Part shown: positions 11,051 to 22,340 of the stretch, in pieces | Numbering within the stretch: position 1 is the first letter of the stretch | Layout of the letters: every line of letters starts with the position of its first letter | Assembly (NCBI RefSeq): GCF_963678635.1 | Contig: NC_087065.1 | Span: 22,895,254-22,959,253 of the forward strand | DNA: 64,000 bases | DNA from: Symsagittifera roscoffensis | Taxonomy: Eukaryota; Xenacoelomorpha; Acoela; Convolutidae | Reading direction: 5' to 3' | The notes under the pieces: model-generated | What the model was told of the DNA's origin: nothing | Seen by the model: only the letters and a program-made list of their open reading frames with translations | Database searches by the model: none | Position numbers and translations under genes: made by a program

Positions 11051-11560
11051 CGAGTCTTGGGACAGTACCGAAGAGGTCTTGGGACATTGCAGTCTGGGGA
11101 CAGTCTTCGAGCAACACGGTCTTGGGACAGTCTCGGGACAGAGCAGTCTTGGGACAGTGCAGCCTTGGGACAGTCTTGGAACAGAGCAGTCTTGGTACGA
11201 AACAGTCTTGGGACAGTGGTCTTGGGACATTGGTCTTGGGACAGTGGTCTTGGGACATTGGTCTTGGGACAGTGGTTTTGGGACATTGGTCTTGGGACAT
11301 TGGTCTTGGGACATTGGTCTTGGGACATTGGTCTTGGGACATTCGTCTTGGAACATTGGTCTTGGGACAGTGGTCTTGGGACATTGGTCTTGGGACAGTG
11401 GTCTTGGGACATTGGTCTTGGGACAGTGGTCTTGGGACATTGGTCTTGGGCCATTGGTCTTGGGACAGTGGTCTTGGGACATTGGTCTTGGGACATCAGT
11501 CTTGGGACACTAGTCTGGGGACATTGGTCTTGGGACATTAGTCTTGGGACACTAACAAGA
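11051..11560 (+). repeat. 14-bp minisatellite in element A leader
   Basis: Regular units GTCTTGGGACATTG / GTCTTGGGACAGTG run from about 11204 to 11557 (about 25 units), with degenerate units back to 11051. Because 14 is not a multiple of 3, each frame cycles through the same 14-residue peptide (SWDIGLGTLVLGHW type), and both strands are open for more than 120 codons. These frames are a property of the repeat and I do not call them genes. Element B has no such array. Confidence 0.9.
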
Positions 11561-11831
11561 AGTACTGGGACAGCACTGAATAGTCTTGAGACGGTAGAGA
11601 GAAAGTCTTGGAACAGCATAAAGAAGGGGGGTACTAAAAGAGTACTAAGTCAGGGTGAAGTAACCAATTGTAAATTCAAATTCTCTATCCAATCCTAACA
11701 TATAGAATTTTCAAGAGCTTTGGAAAAGTTGTTTTTAACAAATTGTCAATTTCTTTTTATAAAATTTTGTCAAAAGATGTTTTAACCTTAGAGTAGAATT
11801 TTGTAGATAGTAATACTGTAAATAGGAACAA

Positions 11832-12756
11832 TTGTACATAATGAGGCGGAGCAGGGTACCGGTAGCTGAAAAAAGATCTACCGAGGCGAGAACAAAGTAT
11901 AATTCGTCGCTACGTAAAACAACATCAATGGGTCCGAAGGTAACAAAGAAGAACTTTTCAGTTAGTATGGTCAACACGAGGAGTACTACGGAGAACAGAG
12001 CAAAGGAGGGCTACGGAAGGGGAACGAGTAGAACCCACCATCGAGATTGATCTAGAGACACCAGATCAAAGTGTGGATGAAGTGGGAAAGAAAACGACAG
12101 AGTCAACTCCGATGCCCAATGCGGAAGAACCTAATCTGAAGCCCATGGCGTTCTCACCGATAGACAACGTGGAAGACACAACAAGCAACACGCCAGAAAC
12201 GGTGAAGGATGAGTCTCAGAAGAGAACATCTTTTACTGAAAGGTTAGCGATGATGGTCGGAATGAGATCGAAGGACGCAGCAGTGGAGGAGACAAAAACC
12301 GAGAAAGGCAAAACATTCGGAACAGTTTGCACGAGAACGACAGACACCGACCAAAACGCAGACCAATTCAGACCGGGAACAGCAACCAACAACAGGACAA
12401 CAACTGACCATGGAACAGCTACTCTTGAGCTAGGTGATTTGATGGCAAAGCTAGATCAGATAGATGAGAAACTGAAGCACAGCGAAGTCGATAGAAATTT
12501 GACAAGGAAGGAAATGAGGAACAACAAACATGAGTACCTGGACAACTATTTCCATCTAGCGAGAACAACGGAGGAAAAGCTTCAGCAGATGTCTGACAAA
12601 GTAGAAACCACTGATGGAGAGCGAGACAAGATCATCAGAAAAGACATGCTAGAAATGAAGCAGCGATATGACGCAGTGAATAGCCAGTTGGGAAGTTTGG
12701 AAACGAGAATGGATACGATGAGTAGGGACCAGGCTGAGAGCTCAAGTGCTATTTAG
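11832..12756 (+). pseudogene. Element A Gag N-terminal region with coiled coil, frameshifted
   Basis: The first part (11832-12050) is basic and shares an MVxTRS motif followed by acidic residues with element B (SMVNTRSTTENRAKE versus KMVETRSQKTSEERKE). Near 12000 the frame shifts, then 12073-12756 is open for 227 codons. Its C-terminal half is charged and helical (LGDLMAKLDQIDEKLKHSE, RTTEEKLQQMSDKVETTD), as expected for a coiled coil. It ends at TAG (12754-12756) in the middle of a segment that continues in frame downstream: SSSAI, stop, TKLDAIL. The element B counterpart reads GTLDTKIDAM, so the stop is a lesion rather than a natural end. The role is inferred as the Gag matrix-like/assembly region. 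Confidence 0.65.
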
Positions 12757-12774
12757 ACAAAGTTAGACGCAATC

Positions 12775-15774
12775 TTGAGGAATTCAACACCACAAGACAG
12801 GCCAGCGGCAGAGCGGACACAAGGTAATAGAGTTGACTTCGTGGAACCACAAAGGAACAAGCGACAGTCAACACCGTTACCAGCAACCCGCGAGGCCGCG
12901 ATTACAGCACCGGTGGGGGCCAGGGCTATTATAAAAAATGGAACAGCGAACACAACTAGTGGTCCAGGAGACTCCACGAGTCAGAACAACGTGGGACCGG
13001 ATGCGATGACATGGGCAAGCACCTGGGAAATGATGAACAGGACACTAGAGGCCTTTGCTACAAGGAACACCGATTCGAGCGACAGAGGAAGCAACAAGTC
13101 CAGAAAAACTTTCAAGAAACCAAAAGAATTCAAAGACGATTCAGATGGATGCATTGACACTTGGGTAGAAGTCATGAGGCTGCACTTGGAACAAGACAAC
13201 TTGAACGAGGAGAGACAAGCATGCACGGCGATACTGAGCAATCTGGAAGGCACAGCATTGAAATGCGTGGTTGCGAAGAAAGAAGAAGAACGCGATACAG
13301 CTGACAAAATCTTTGAAATATTGTTAAATCGATTCGGCTCAGGCATGAAGGGTCATCAAGCGATGATGCGATTTGAAAAGAGAAGACAAAGGGACGATGA
13401 ATCGATAGACAGGTTCCTAGATGATCTTGAGAGCTTGAGAAGAAGGAGTGACCCGGAAGAGTCTACCAATCGAAGGAACTTCAGCATCGCCTCAAAGTTC
13501 ATTGATGGGGTAAAGAGTGATGACTTGAGAACGATGTTAGCAACATACTATACATTGTCGAAAGACAGTGCACCAACTCCGGAAGAGATGAGGCAGAAGT
13601 CAAGAGAGTACATGCTGATGAAACCCAAGAAATACTCGTACTCAGACAACAGGAATACACAGGGGGGGGGGGGGGTTAGTCAGCCACAAAGGTCGTCATG
13701 GTACAAACCCAGAGATGACATGGACAAACGCAGATCATGCGCTAACTGCGGGTCAGCTGATCATCATGTGGCGGATTGCAGGACATACAAACAGGGCATG
13801 AAGAGTTTGGGATATGCACCCGATGAGGAAGATATGAGCCAGATGGAAGAACACGAGTTCTATAGTGGCTTGATCATCAAAATAGGTGCAAGATGCTTCT
13901 TCTGCAACCAAGAGGGGCACTTCAGGATGGACTGTCCGTTGTTTTGGGAGGCGGTTAAGAGTCAGAGTCATCCAAAACACAAGTTGGCGCTAGCAGCGGT
14001 ACAGAACCAGAGAAACAGACTAGGTGAATTTGAGACGAAAAACCAAGAAAGGCCAAGTGCCGAGCTACCGACAAAAACAGTGAAGGCGGTAACACAATGT
14101 AATAGTGCAATAGAGGCCACGGCAAAGAACGCCCTAGAAATAAATTATGAGAAGGCGGCAGCGGAGGCTATCAACAAAGTGAAACAGGACCTGGCAGCGA
14201 AAGAAACAGAACAACGGCTGAAGCAAGAAATCGAAAGACAGAAAATGAACGAAGCATTAAGTTGCTCACAAACAATACCAGAAGCTGCTGAGGGTTCGAC
14301 AAGAAATGGAAACTGTAACACTGTAAAGATGGTTACAGGAAAGCCATTTGGCATAACAAAGATTGGGGCAAGAATAATGTCAATAATCACTGTGGGCGGC
14401 CATGAAGTAACGAGAAACTTGAACGAACCTAGTGATCAGACAATAGAGCACATTGATGTGTACGCAGATTACTTGAGTTGCATAAGCCCACAGACGACTT
14501 CTAGAGCATTGAGGGCACTACTCACGAGAGGGGGTAGCAAGTCGGTACGTGTTGATAACAGGTACACAGAAGCTTATGGTCCACATGAGGTGATGCTAAA
14601 TATAGATGGAATCAACATCTATACGAAATCAATGATAACATGTGATGAAGACCTAATTGGGCAAATCTACGTGGGAAAAGAAGAGTTGAAAGTGAGATCG
14701 ATTGGACACTGCGCCATGCTTGAAGAAGATGCAATGCACATCGGGACAGAGGCAGATGTGACAGCACATGTGCTAGACATAAGTGGTAAAAAGACTCAGT
14801 TACGTGGGTTACTTGATACGGGAGCAGTCTTGAGTGTCATACCAATCGAAACTTGGAAACGAATGGGCTTCAACAAAGATGACTCGATAGATTCGAGAAT
14901 ACGGTTGTCAGCTGCAAACAAAGGGGCCCTGCGGGTGTTGGGCAGAACGCCGATAATAGCCCTCAACCTGGGGGAACGTAACCTGTGGATGAGCTTTCTT
15001 GTGGTACAAAACCTAGATGAGTCTGACCAATTCATTTTAGGCAGAGACTTCATCAGGAACTTTGACGTAGCGATTGATCTAAACAATGCAATGTTCAGGA
15101 TACGGAACCCGGATAGGAGGTACGCAATCAAACCGGTAAATTTAATAATGGCAAATGAAACCAAAGCACCGGTATTCTTGAGTAGGAGGGTGAGGCTAAA
15201 GGCGAACGAGGCGGCGATCGTAAGCTTACGAATGAAAAATTACAATGAACTAAGTGACAACAAGCAGGTATGCATAGTCCCAAATCCAAATAGTCAAAGT
15301 GCTGCTGTTTTAGGAAGATCCTTCTCGATCACGAAGAGCGGCCTCTGCGTGAGTGTCTTGTTAAATACCCTTGACATGCTAATCACGATACAGAGGGGGA
15401 GGAAACTGGGATATGCTTTACCTGTAAAAACTCGATATGAAATGACTGAAAACCATAAACAAAATGAAGTTGTTGATTGTCCCAATCATAGGGACAAATT
15501 TTGTATCTTGAGACGATTGAGTAAAATAAAACATTCATCAGGTCTTGTGAAGACAGACGATGGACTATCGAGCTGTTCGAATTTCCCGGAACGGCCCACA
15601 TTAGACGAAATACAGAGTGATAAACCGGTCCTACCGGAAATTGAACACTTAAGAGGCAAGTTAACGGACGAACAGCTCGAAGCCATCAAGGACGTACTAG
15701 AACGGAACGAAGAGGTTTTTTCAAGACATAAAGCAGACATCGGGTGTTGTAATTTTGTTGAGCATGAAATATAA
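12775..15774 (+). pseudogene. Element A Gag (capsid, zinc knuckles) and aspartic protease
   Basis: 999 open codons in the frame of the previous region. Residues about 115-280: retrotransposon Gag domain (SDGCIDTWVEVM, LSNLEGTALKC, FEKRRQRDDESIDRF, ASKFIDGVK). Residues about 322-335 and 374-387: two CX2CX4HX4C zinc knuckles for RNA binding. Residues about 430-500: charged helix. Asp681 begins the LLDTGA protease motif, with FILGRDF about 70 residues later as the second protease block. The frame then enters the RT linker (SNFPERPT...HKADIGCCNFVEHEI) and ends at TAA 15772-15774, where element B reads Glu. A GAA to TAA change would explain it. A run of 12 G at about 13663 encodes Gly residues between capsid and knuckles. 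Confidence 0.85.
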
Positions 15775-16520
15775 CTTGAGGAAAACGCAATACCGCACAG
15801 GGAGGGGGCGAGGCGCATGACCCCACACAAATCGGATGCGTGTAGAAAGGAGATTGAGACGCTACTAGAGTATGACATGATAGAACCATCCAAATCACCG
15901 TGGGCGTGTGGAGTAGTGATGGCCAAAAAGAAAGGCGACCAGTTGAGGTTTTGTTGTGACTTTCGATACCTGAACTCCGTCACGGTGAAGGATGCCTATC
16001 CCATACCTAGGATTGATGAGAGTCTCTCGAAGTTAGGTGATGCAAAATTTTTTACGACTCTTGATTTAGGCTCGGCCTTTTGGCAGGTACCACTCAGGAA
16101 ACAGGATAGGGACAAGACAGGGTTTGCATGCGAGTTGGGTCTGTTTTAATGGAAACGGATGCCGTTTGGACTTTGCAATGCCACAGCCACGTTTCAGCGG
16201 TTGATGGCACACGCGCTGATAGGCGTGACGAAGAAGTATGGCAATCTGGTAATGTGCTATGTGGATGACGTGGTAATAGCGACACCCACACTAGAGGACC
16301 ACATTGAGAGACTTGACGAAGTATTTGCGTGTATGAAGAGGTCGGGGCTGAAGTGCAAACCATCAAAGTGTGAGATACTCAAGGACTCGATAAAATACTT
16401 GGGCAGGATGGTGGACAAACACGGCATCAGACCAGATCCAGACGCAGTAGAAGCAGTTCTGACTTGGAAATCGCCAAAGACGGAACATCAATTGATGAGC
16501 TTCCTGGGTTTCGCGAGTTC
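15775..16520 (+). pseudogene. Element A reverse transcriptase
   Basis: This continues in the same frame after the stop at 15772. RT blocks in order: ARRMTPHKSDACRKEIE, MIEPSKSPWACGVVMAKKK, RFCCDFRYLNSVTVKDAYP, FTTLDLGSAFWQVPL (catalytic Asp), PFGLCNATATFQRLM, and the YVDD box at 16258-16269, then LGRMVDKHG thumb. A second stop, TAA 16147-16149, falls where B reads Tyr-Lys-Trp. Near 16515 an 11-nt deletion relative to B removes the NYYR of GFANYYREF and shifts the frame. The enzyme copies RNA to cDNA. Confidence 0.88.
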
Positions 16521-16550
16521 ATCAAGGGCTACGCGGACAAGGTATAACCG

Positions 16551-18458
16551 ATGCAACAACTAATGAGGCACAAGGGCAAGAAGTTCACGTGGAACAACGC
16601 AGCGGAAGAGTCATTCCAGAGAATAAAGAAAGAGTTGTGCGAGTCACCAGTACTAGGGATGCCAACAGAGAAAGGAATGTACGTGCTGGATACGGACGCG
16701 TCGGTAGTAGCGATATCGGGAATACTCCACCAGGAACAAGAGTGGAACGGGAAGACAGTCTTGAGATCGATAGCGTACGGGAGCAAAGTCCTAAGTGACA
16801 CGGAAATGAAGTACGAAGCACCGAAAGCAGAGATGTTCGCGGTGGTTACCTTTGTCGAGAAATATAGGGCATACCTAGGCAGTGAGCCATTCAAGTTGCG
16901 AGTCGACAACAGGGCACTAAGCTGGCTGAAGACGTACTCAATGGACCAAATTTACATTGGGAGGTGGATAGTTCGCCTGGACGGATACAATATGATAATT
17001 GAGCATAGAACACAAGACAAACATCAAAATGCTGACAGCTTGAGCAAGAAGACGGAGTTCTACGAGAGACAAGAACAGAAGGAGGCAGATAGACCTGAGA
17101 TCAAGGATGGCTTCTCCTTTATGGACAAGGAAACGTATGACAGTCTTCCTCTCACGAGATGGTTGGACAAATCAGGCAAACCAATAGAAGATCACCCCGA
17201 GTTACCAAAAGATACTACGAAAGAAACAATCTTGAAAAAGAACCGAGGGATGCCGATAGGAATAATGCTCAAGTCAAAGATCGTGAGGAAGACGCTCAAA
17301 GCAAAAGGCTACGATCTCAACCAGGTAGAGACGGGGGAAGCACAAATAGACGATGACTTAAAGAGGTTACTCGAGAACCTAGCAGATGATAAGCCCGTGA
17401 TTCAAGAAAGCTGTAAGGAGGAACCTGAGGTCACAATACTGCGAAAGAGCGGGACAGCTAGTGATGGAAATACCTCGAAGGTGACTAAACTTGATGGGAA
17501 GGAAGTGGTGCAATCACTGGTTGAAAAGATCCCAGCCGAATTACTTGAACAGACCAGAGTTAGGAGAAAGAGAGTGGAGTTCAAGGAAGAAGCTGAATAC
17601 CTGGGACTAGGTCAAGAGTCCGGGGAGCGGTCCACGTCCACGGAAGAAGAAAACACTGAAGGAGAAAATTTGTCCGGGGAGTGTGAAATGTGGGATGAGG
17701 ACTCGGAAGCGAGCAGTGACAATCAATATAATCTCTGCATGATATTGGCAGAAGAAAAGATCAGACACCACGACAGGGAATTACAAACAGATCCGTCCTC
17801 AGGAACCTTCAACTTGGACGTGCAGGAAATACGAGGTGGTGAAGAACTTGAAAGGATTGCAGTTTCGAGGAAGCCATTCAGGGAACTATCATGCAGTTCA
17901 AATGTGAGAACAAATCTGGTGCCAGAAGATGACAAGAAGGTAGTAAGGAGGATAGTGTGCGTGAAGCTGAAGGACGACGTCCACAACCCTGGGGAGATGA
18001 ATGGGCAGATTATGGCGCTGAAGGAACATGTCAAGGCGAGATATAGGCTGTCGGACCTGATAAGAGCCCAGAAGAATGACAAGATGACAAGCAATCTCTC
18101 CAAATGGATCCGAATGGGGTCCAAGGAGAAAGGGGAACTTGAAGAAGACAGCTACAAGATCCTGAGCCAGTTCTACAAAGAGAGGAAAGAGTTACTCTAT
18201 CACACGGCTGACGGGGTGGTAGCATGCAAGAGAAAAGACGAGGACAAGATACTACACAAACACAACCTCATCATATTACCACAATTGTACCAGACAGAGG
18301 TGCTGTTCAGATCACATGACCAAATGGGGCACCAGGGGATAGACAAGGTGCAACAAAGGATACTTCACAGGTTTGATTGGCCAGGATTGAGGAAAGCCTG
18401 TGAGAGGTGGGTAATTGCATGCCTGGCATGCTTGCAAGTGAAAGACCCAAGGAAGTGA
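16551..18458 (+). pseudogene. Element A RNase H, long spacer and integrase zinc domain
   Basis: 635 open codons. Residues 1-150: RNase H (VLDTDASVVAISGILHQEQ, YEAPKAEMFAVV, LRVDNRALSWL, KHQNADSLSKK). Residues about 160-520: a charged spacer with no domain I recognise. It includes GENLSGECEMWDED and a conserved C-terminal half (RYRLSDLIRAQKNDKMTSNL). Residues about 585-635: integrase HHCC zinc domain (FRSHDQMGHQGIDKV... CLACLQVK). RNase H removes the RNA strand of the hybrid; the zinc domain multimerises integrase. The frame ends a few codons into the integrase core because of a frameshift near 18450. Confidence 0.85.
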
Positions 18459-19102
18459 AATTCCCACTCAAGTCGGTGGAAAGCTCGGAATTTAATGAAG
18501 TGGTGCAAATAGACCATCAGAAGATCTGTATGACGGAGTCGGGGTATAACCAGATACTGGTTATAATTGATCACTTCACAAAGCTGGCAGAAGCGGTGCC
18601 GTGTCAAACAGCTTCGGCAGAGGAGACTTGTGACCACTTGATAACCCATTGGATATCAAGGTATGGTTGTCCAATGACTTTTCAGTCAGACAACGGCAAG
18701 GCCTTTGTGGGGGATTTGACTAAGGAGTTGATGAAGAGGTCACACATTGCTCAAGCACACTCAACGACTTACCATCCTCAGACCAACGGGCTGGTGGAGA
18801 GACAGAATAGAACGTTGGTGAACATGCTGAGGGTATACTGCTCTAGATACATGACGGACTGGGACAAGTATCTGCCGCAAGTCGTAGGGGCATACAACAG
18901 TACTCAACACTCAACGACGGGAATCAGTCCATTCATGATGTTGACAGGCAAAGAGAGAGCGATGCCCCTGACGTTCATTTACCCGGAGTATGAAGGGAGG
19001 AGGACGTCGCCTCAAGCTTACGTGAAAGAAGCAATCAGGAGACAGCAGGAAATAAACGAGCTATGCAGGAGGAACACAAATGAGACAGCGCAAGAAATAT
19101 GA
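18407..19102 (+). pseudogene. Element A integrase catalytic core
   Basis: The core reads VVQIDHQKICM (first Asp), FQSDNGKAFVG (second Asp at 18689-18691) and GLVERQNRTL (Glu at 18797-18799), giving the D,D-35-E spacing. The typical HSTTYHPQTNG motif precedes the Glu. It then runs through YNSTQHSTTGISPF. The frame enters from the previous one near 18450 and leaves near 19095 by another shift. The enzyme joins the cDNA ends to host DNA. Confidence 0.88.
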
Positions 19103-20372
19103 TGAAAAGATATTACAGGCGAAGCCATATGAAGTGGGCCAGTATGTGTGGGTTTTCCAGAATGTGATACCGCCCAAAGGGACGAAGAAACTACTCAAGA
19201 AATGGAGAGGACCATTCATGATAACTGAAGTACATCAACAAGGACGGTTCTACCGCTTGAGTACTGGGCGAGCAGCACATTATGAGAACCTAAAGCCTCA
19301 TGTCCCATCCCCAGAGGACTGGTGTATACCAAAGGACATGGAGGGACTAGAGTACCTACTGGTGGAACCAGCATGTGAAGTGAACGAAAAAGGCACCAGA
19401 GATAAGAATGATGGCAATGAGAACTTGAGTTTGGATGACAATGAAAAAATAGACGCGGACTCTGAAGCGGAATCTTTTTTGGAAGAAGATTGGAACGATC
19501 CGGAGCAAGATGAGGTGCCAGGGTGGACTGAACCAGACTTGTCAATACCAGCGGGGACAAGGAGTGGCAATCGCAAAAGCACAGGCATGAGGTACAACAG
19601 GTATGGGGACGACTTCCTGATCGACAAGATACAACCCGTTGACCTAAGCAAAGAACTAATAAGTGTGGGCGAGCTGGCGGCAGATGGTGAATGGCAGATC
19701 ATCGATGATAATGAACACTACCCACAGGAAGACTACTCGACACCGGAACAGGAGACGGATTTAGAACAGAGCGAGATAGAGAGGAGGGAGAATACGAACC
19801 TGAGGATATTAGAATGGATGCGCGATGTCAAGAACGGAAGCGAGGAAGGACAGAGCATACAGCAAGTTGACATATCAGCGGGGAAGTACAGGAAATCGGA
19901 GGATCCTCTTTTCGGTTGGACGGCAACAGAAAGCCCGCTCGACATTCCGCCAGATAATTCAGACCCAGCATCATCGACGGGGACGTCGATAAATATTTTT
20001 GTCCGGGGAGTGGGGGTAGGACTTACCCACACCGAAAATTTAATGATAAAGAAACTCAGAGAAGTGAGAGAAACGTGCGGACTGGAACTGGAAGGGGAGG
20101 AGGCCGAGCCTACCATAGGACGGAATTTCAAAACGAAGTTTGAAATACCAAACGAATACTCAGAAAATATCCTGATAACGGATAGTGACTTCATTCTGTC
20201 AGACAGGACTAGCGCAATCTGTATCACGGCGGACATGAGTTTCAAATCAAGACTGGAAGCTGACTTCAAGAGAGAGTACCAGAACGGGACTGGGAGGAAT
20301 GGCCGCGCTTCCACCATCAGTAGCACAAGTCCCGGGCAAATACCTGTGCTTCCTAGTGACGAGGGTCAATGA
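19080..20372 (+). pseudogene. Element A integrase C-terminal GPY/F module, acidic linker and start of macro-like domain
   Basis: Residues about 5-75: YEVGQYVWVFQNVIPPKGTK... KKWRGPFMITEV... GRFYRLSTGR, the GPY/F module typical of Ty3/Gypsy integrases. Residues about 90-300: very acidic linker (FLEEDWNDPEQDEVPGW). Then INIFVRGVGVGLTHTENLMI, a block nearly identical in B, followed by the first half of the macro-like domain (ITDSDFILSDRTSAICITAD... ADFKREYQN). A frameshift near 20295 breaks the domain; it continues at 20299. Confidence 0.8.
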
Positions 20373-20589
20373 CAGGAACACGATCGATCCTGAACACGTG
20401 ATGTTGGCAGTAACGAGACTACGAGACTTCATGATTGAAAGAGGGATAATGGAGGTCTCAATGCCGGTGTATGACCCAAACAGAGGGAAGTTGAGCCCAA
20501 GGGAATTGTACGCTATCCTACACGTGCTATTCGCAGAAACTGAGATAATGGTGCATCTTCACAAGAAATACTACTTGAGCATCGCCTGA
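20299..20589 (+). pseudogene. Element A macro-like domain, second half
   Basis: Continues the domain above: GKYLCFLVTRVNDRN, then VTRLRDFMIERGIMEVSMPV, YDPNRGKLSPRELYAILHVL, ending KKYYLSIA and TGA. The order (GIA-like helix, LVT strand, a pair of helices, MP strand, loop, final helix and strand) is that of the macro fold, with closest resemblance to the OARD1/TARG1 type. The positions of the Lys and Asp used for ADP-ribose removal in TARG1 appear to be Arg (VTR) and Gly (PNRG) here, so hydrolase activity is doubtful. The end at 20589 equals the Pol end in element B. Confidence 0.6.
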
Positions 20590-21050
20590 GTCGGGTACGC
20601 GGGGGTCTCGAGTTGGGCATGAGGGAAGAATCTCGAGTTAGGTGTGGGGGTACAAAACAGGTATAGAATCTTAGAGGTGATTGGCATGACAATTAATATT
20701 TTAAATGATTGATGGTGCTAAAACATAAAATGAATCTGCATGTTTTTAGAAGATTTCCAATTGAACTATTTTAGTAGGACGGAAAGGAAAGGGTTTTAAT
20801 TATAGTAGTGAAGGGGGGTTTTTAGGTTAGGAATACAGCCTGTTAGTCTAAAAATCGGGTGTTATTTTCAGATTGATTTGGTGAAGTCAAATTGACTACC
20901 CAACTGTATTCAATTGAAGAAAGAGAACGCAAATTGAACCACATCTCAAGAAGTAAACTCAAGTTGCTAAGGTAAACTCAAGTTGCTCAGGTAAAACTCA
21001 AGTTGCTCAGGTAAAACTCAAGTTGCTCGGGTAAAACTCAAGTTGCTGAT
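20590..21050 (+). other. Element A inter-ORF region with acceptor-like site and tandem repeat
   Basis: There is no gene. A polypyrimidine-AG (GTTATTTTCAG, ending 20871) lies upstream of the second ORF, as does CTTCTTTTCTAG in B (ending 52639). Four to five copies of a 20-21-bp unit (GTAAAACTCAAGTTGCTCAG) occupy about 20944-21047. Confidence 0.55.
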
Positions 21051-21857
21051 ACTCAAGATCACTTGGAATTTACGGAAATCGCAGATCGATTCTGGAAGTC
21101 CATGCCATCGGCTTTGAAAAAACCCACACTTGACGAGTTGTACAGACGTCTGAGGGACCTGGATTATACTCAAGTGGATGAGAGAATGGCAGTGATGTTG
21201 AATGCCATCCTCCAGTTGGAGGAACAGGGCGAGTACCGGGAAACTGCGACAGAAGCAGTTTTGATGGGAGGCTACACCACTGATGGAATATCCAATCAAG
21301 AGCAAACCAGGTGGCTGTCCTGGAACGTGGATGGAGCAATAAGGGAGTTCGACTTGGCAAGGAACCCTGGCTTGAGTAACAATACTGAGTATGGAGCAGG
21401 GGAGTTCCCACTGCCGGTCAGACCATCAGTCAGATCCACGGGCCAGAGCACGAGCAAGACCCCATTGATGTCACGGGCGCAGCAAACGGGGGAAGCGTAT
21501 CCGGACGTCAGTATCATGAAGAGAGAGCTTGAGAGGACTCAGCAGGAGAGGAACAAGGCGAACCTCGACCGGGATCAAGCGAAGCTCGAGGAGATCAGGC
21601 AAAACTTGAGAGGGATCAAGCGCGGAGGGAACTGGACATGTTGAGAGCTGAACAGCTACAGGCAGAAAGGGTGCGAGAGAATGCCCCGAATTGCGAGCAG
21701 CTGAAGTCGGAGCTTGAAAGGATCCAGCAACGACAACGCGAGCTCGACATGCAGAAAGGGGCTAGGCCCAAAGAGCGGGTGGTGACCGGCTCAAGACCAG
21801 AGTCACGATTGGAGGTGGATGAAGCTCCTAGGTCAAAGGGACGATTTAACCTCGATC
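21051..21857 (+). pseudogene. Element A second ORF, N-terminal part, truncated by the gap
   Basis: The first 120 residues resemble the start of element B's second ORF: LDELYRRLRDLDY / IDAIYRRLIDRDF, TEAVLMGGY / TEVLLMAAY, and DLARNPGLSNNTEYGAG / DLANEPGLGSSRTYQPC. No function is recognised for this part. A long helical, charged segment follows (KRELERTQQERNKANLDRD, then after a frameshift near 21640 ELERIQQRQRELDMQKG), a likely coiled coil as in B. The sequence runs into the N gap at 21858, before where B has its SGNH hydrolase. There is no ATG at the very start; the exact first codon is unknown. Confidence 0.7.
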
Positions 21858-21880
21858 NNNNNNNNNNNNNNNNNNNNNNN
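21858..21880. other. Assembly gap (23 N)
   Basis: The gap separates the middle of element A's second ORF from intron sequence of the NCKAP1 gene. At least the rest of that ORF and a 3' LTR should lie here if the join is right. Confidence 0.95.
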
Positions 21881-22157
21881 TATAAATTTGCGTGATATTT
21901 GCGATAAATTTTATACCAAATGAGTTTTAACAGGCAGCAGTTTAAGTCTACTACCAGAATAATTATTTGAAAAATTAATGTAGAAAGGCTTTGTTTGGAG
22001 CTATTAATAAGCGAACATTTAGTTGACTGTGTCAGATCAAGCACTTCAAATAAACCTTGGCCAATACCAAATAAACGTTTCCTATTATTCGATTTGACTA
22101 GTTTCATTTTTAGAGATAATCATTTGTTCTGAAGAAAAACAGAAAGTAAGATTGCAG

Positions 22158-22340
22158 TTGTTCATCATTCTAGTGAGTCTGGACATGACGCGCCTGTTCA
22201 ACACAGTGTTAATGCAGCACTCTCTGCCACTGGATGCAGACGGACAGATCACCATCACCCAGTACTACACCAAACAGTACATCCAGGGTTTCATGACCAG
22301 CATCAGCAAGTCACAAGCAGTGTACTCGGATCACTTTAAG
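22158..22340 (+). CDS. NCKAP1: NCKAP1 exon (first seen)
   Basis: Acceptor ATTGCAG, donor AAG/GTACTG, phase 0 at both ends. It encodes SLDMTRLFNTVLMQHSLPLD...QAVYSDHFK (blocks separated here). Confidence 0.8.

Larger units (their letters stand above)
8598..21857 (+). mobile_element. Element A: Ty3/Gypsy-type LTR retroelement, 3' end lost at an assembly gap
   Basis: LTR (8598-9530), repeat-rich leader (9531-11831), Gag, protease, RT, RNase H, long spacer, integrase, GPY/F module, macro-like domain (ends 20589), inter-ORF region, and the first about 260 codons of a second ORF, stopping at the N gap 21858-21880. Protein order and sequence match element B, but DNA is strongly diverged (LTRs barely align), so A is a separate subfamily. 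There is no 3' LTR. The reading frame has stops at 12754, 15772 and 16147 and frameshifts near 12000, 16515, 18450, 19095, 20295 and 21640. Confidence 0.88.

Noticed and set aside
10964-11698. Long open frames on both strands (120-210 codons) with Trp-Asp-Gly-Leu repeats
   Set aside because: They are all produced by the 14-bp minisatellite; every frame is open and no frame shows coding signs outside the repeat.
12754-12756. TAG as a natural Gag stop with readthrough in element A
   Set aside because: It falls inside a helical segment, and element B has a sense codon (Asp) at the aligned place.
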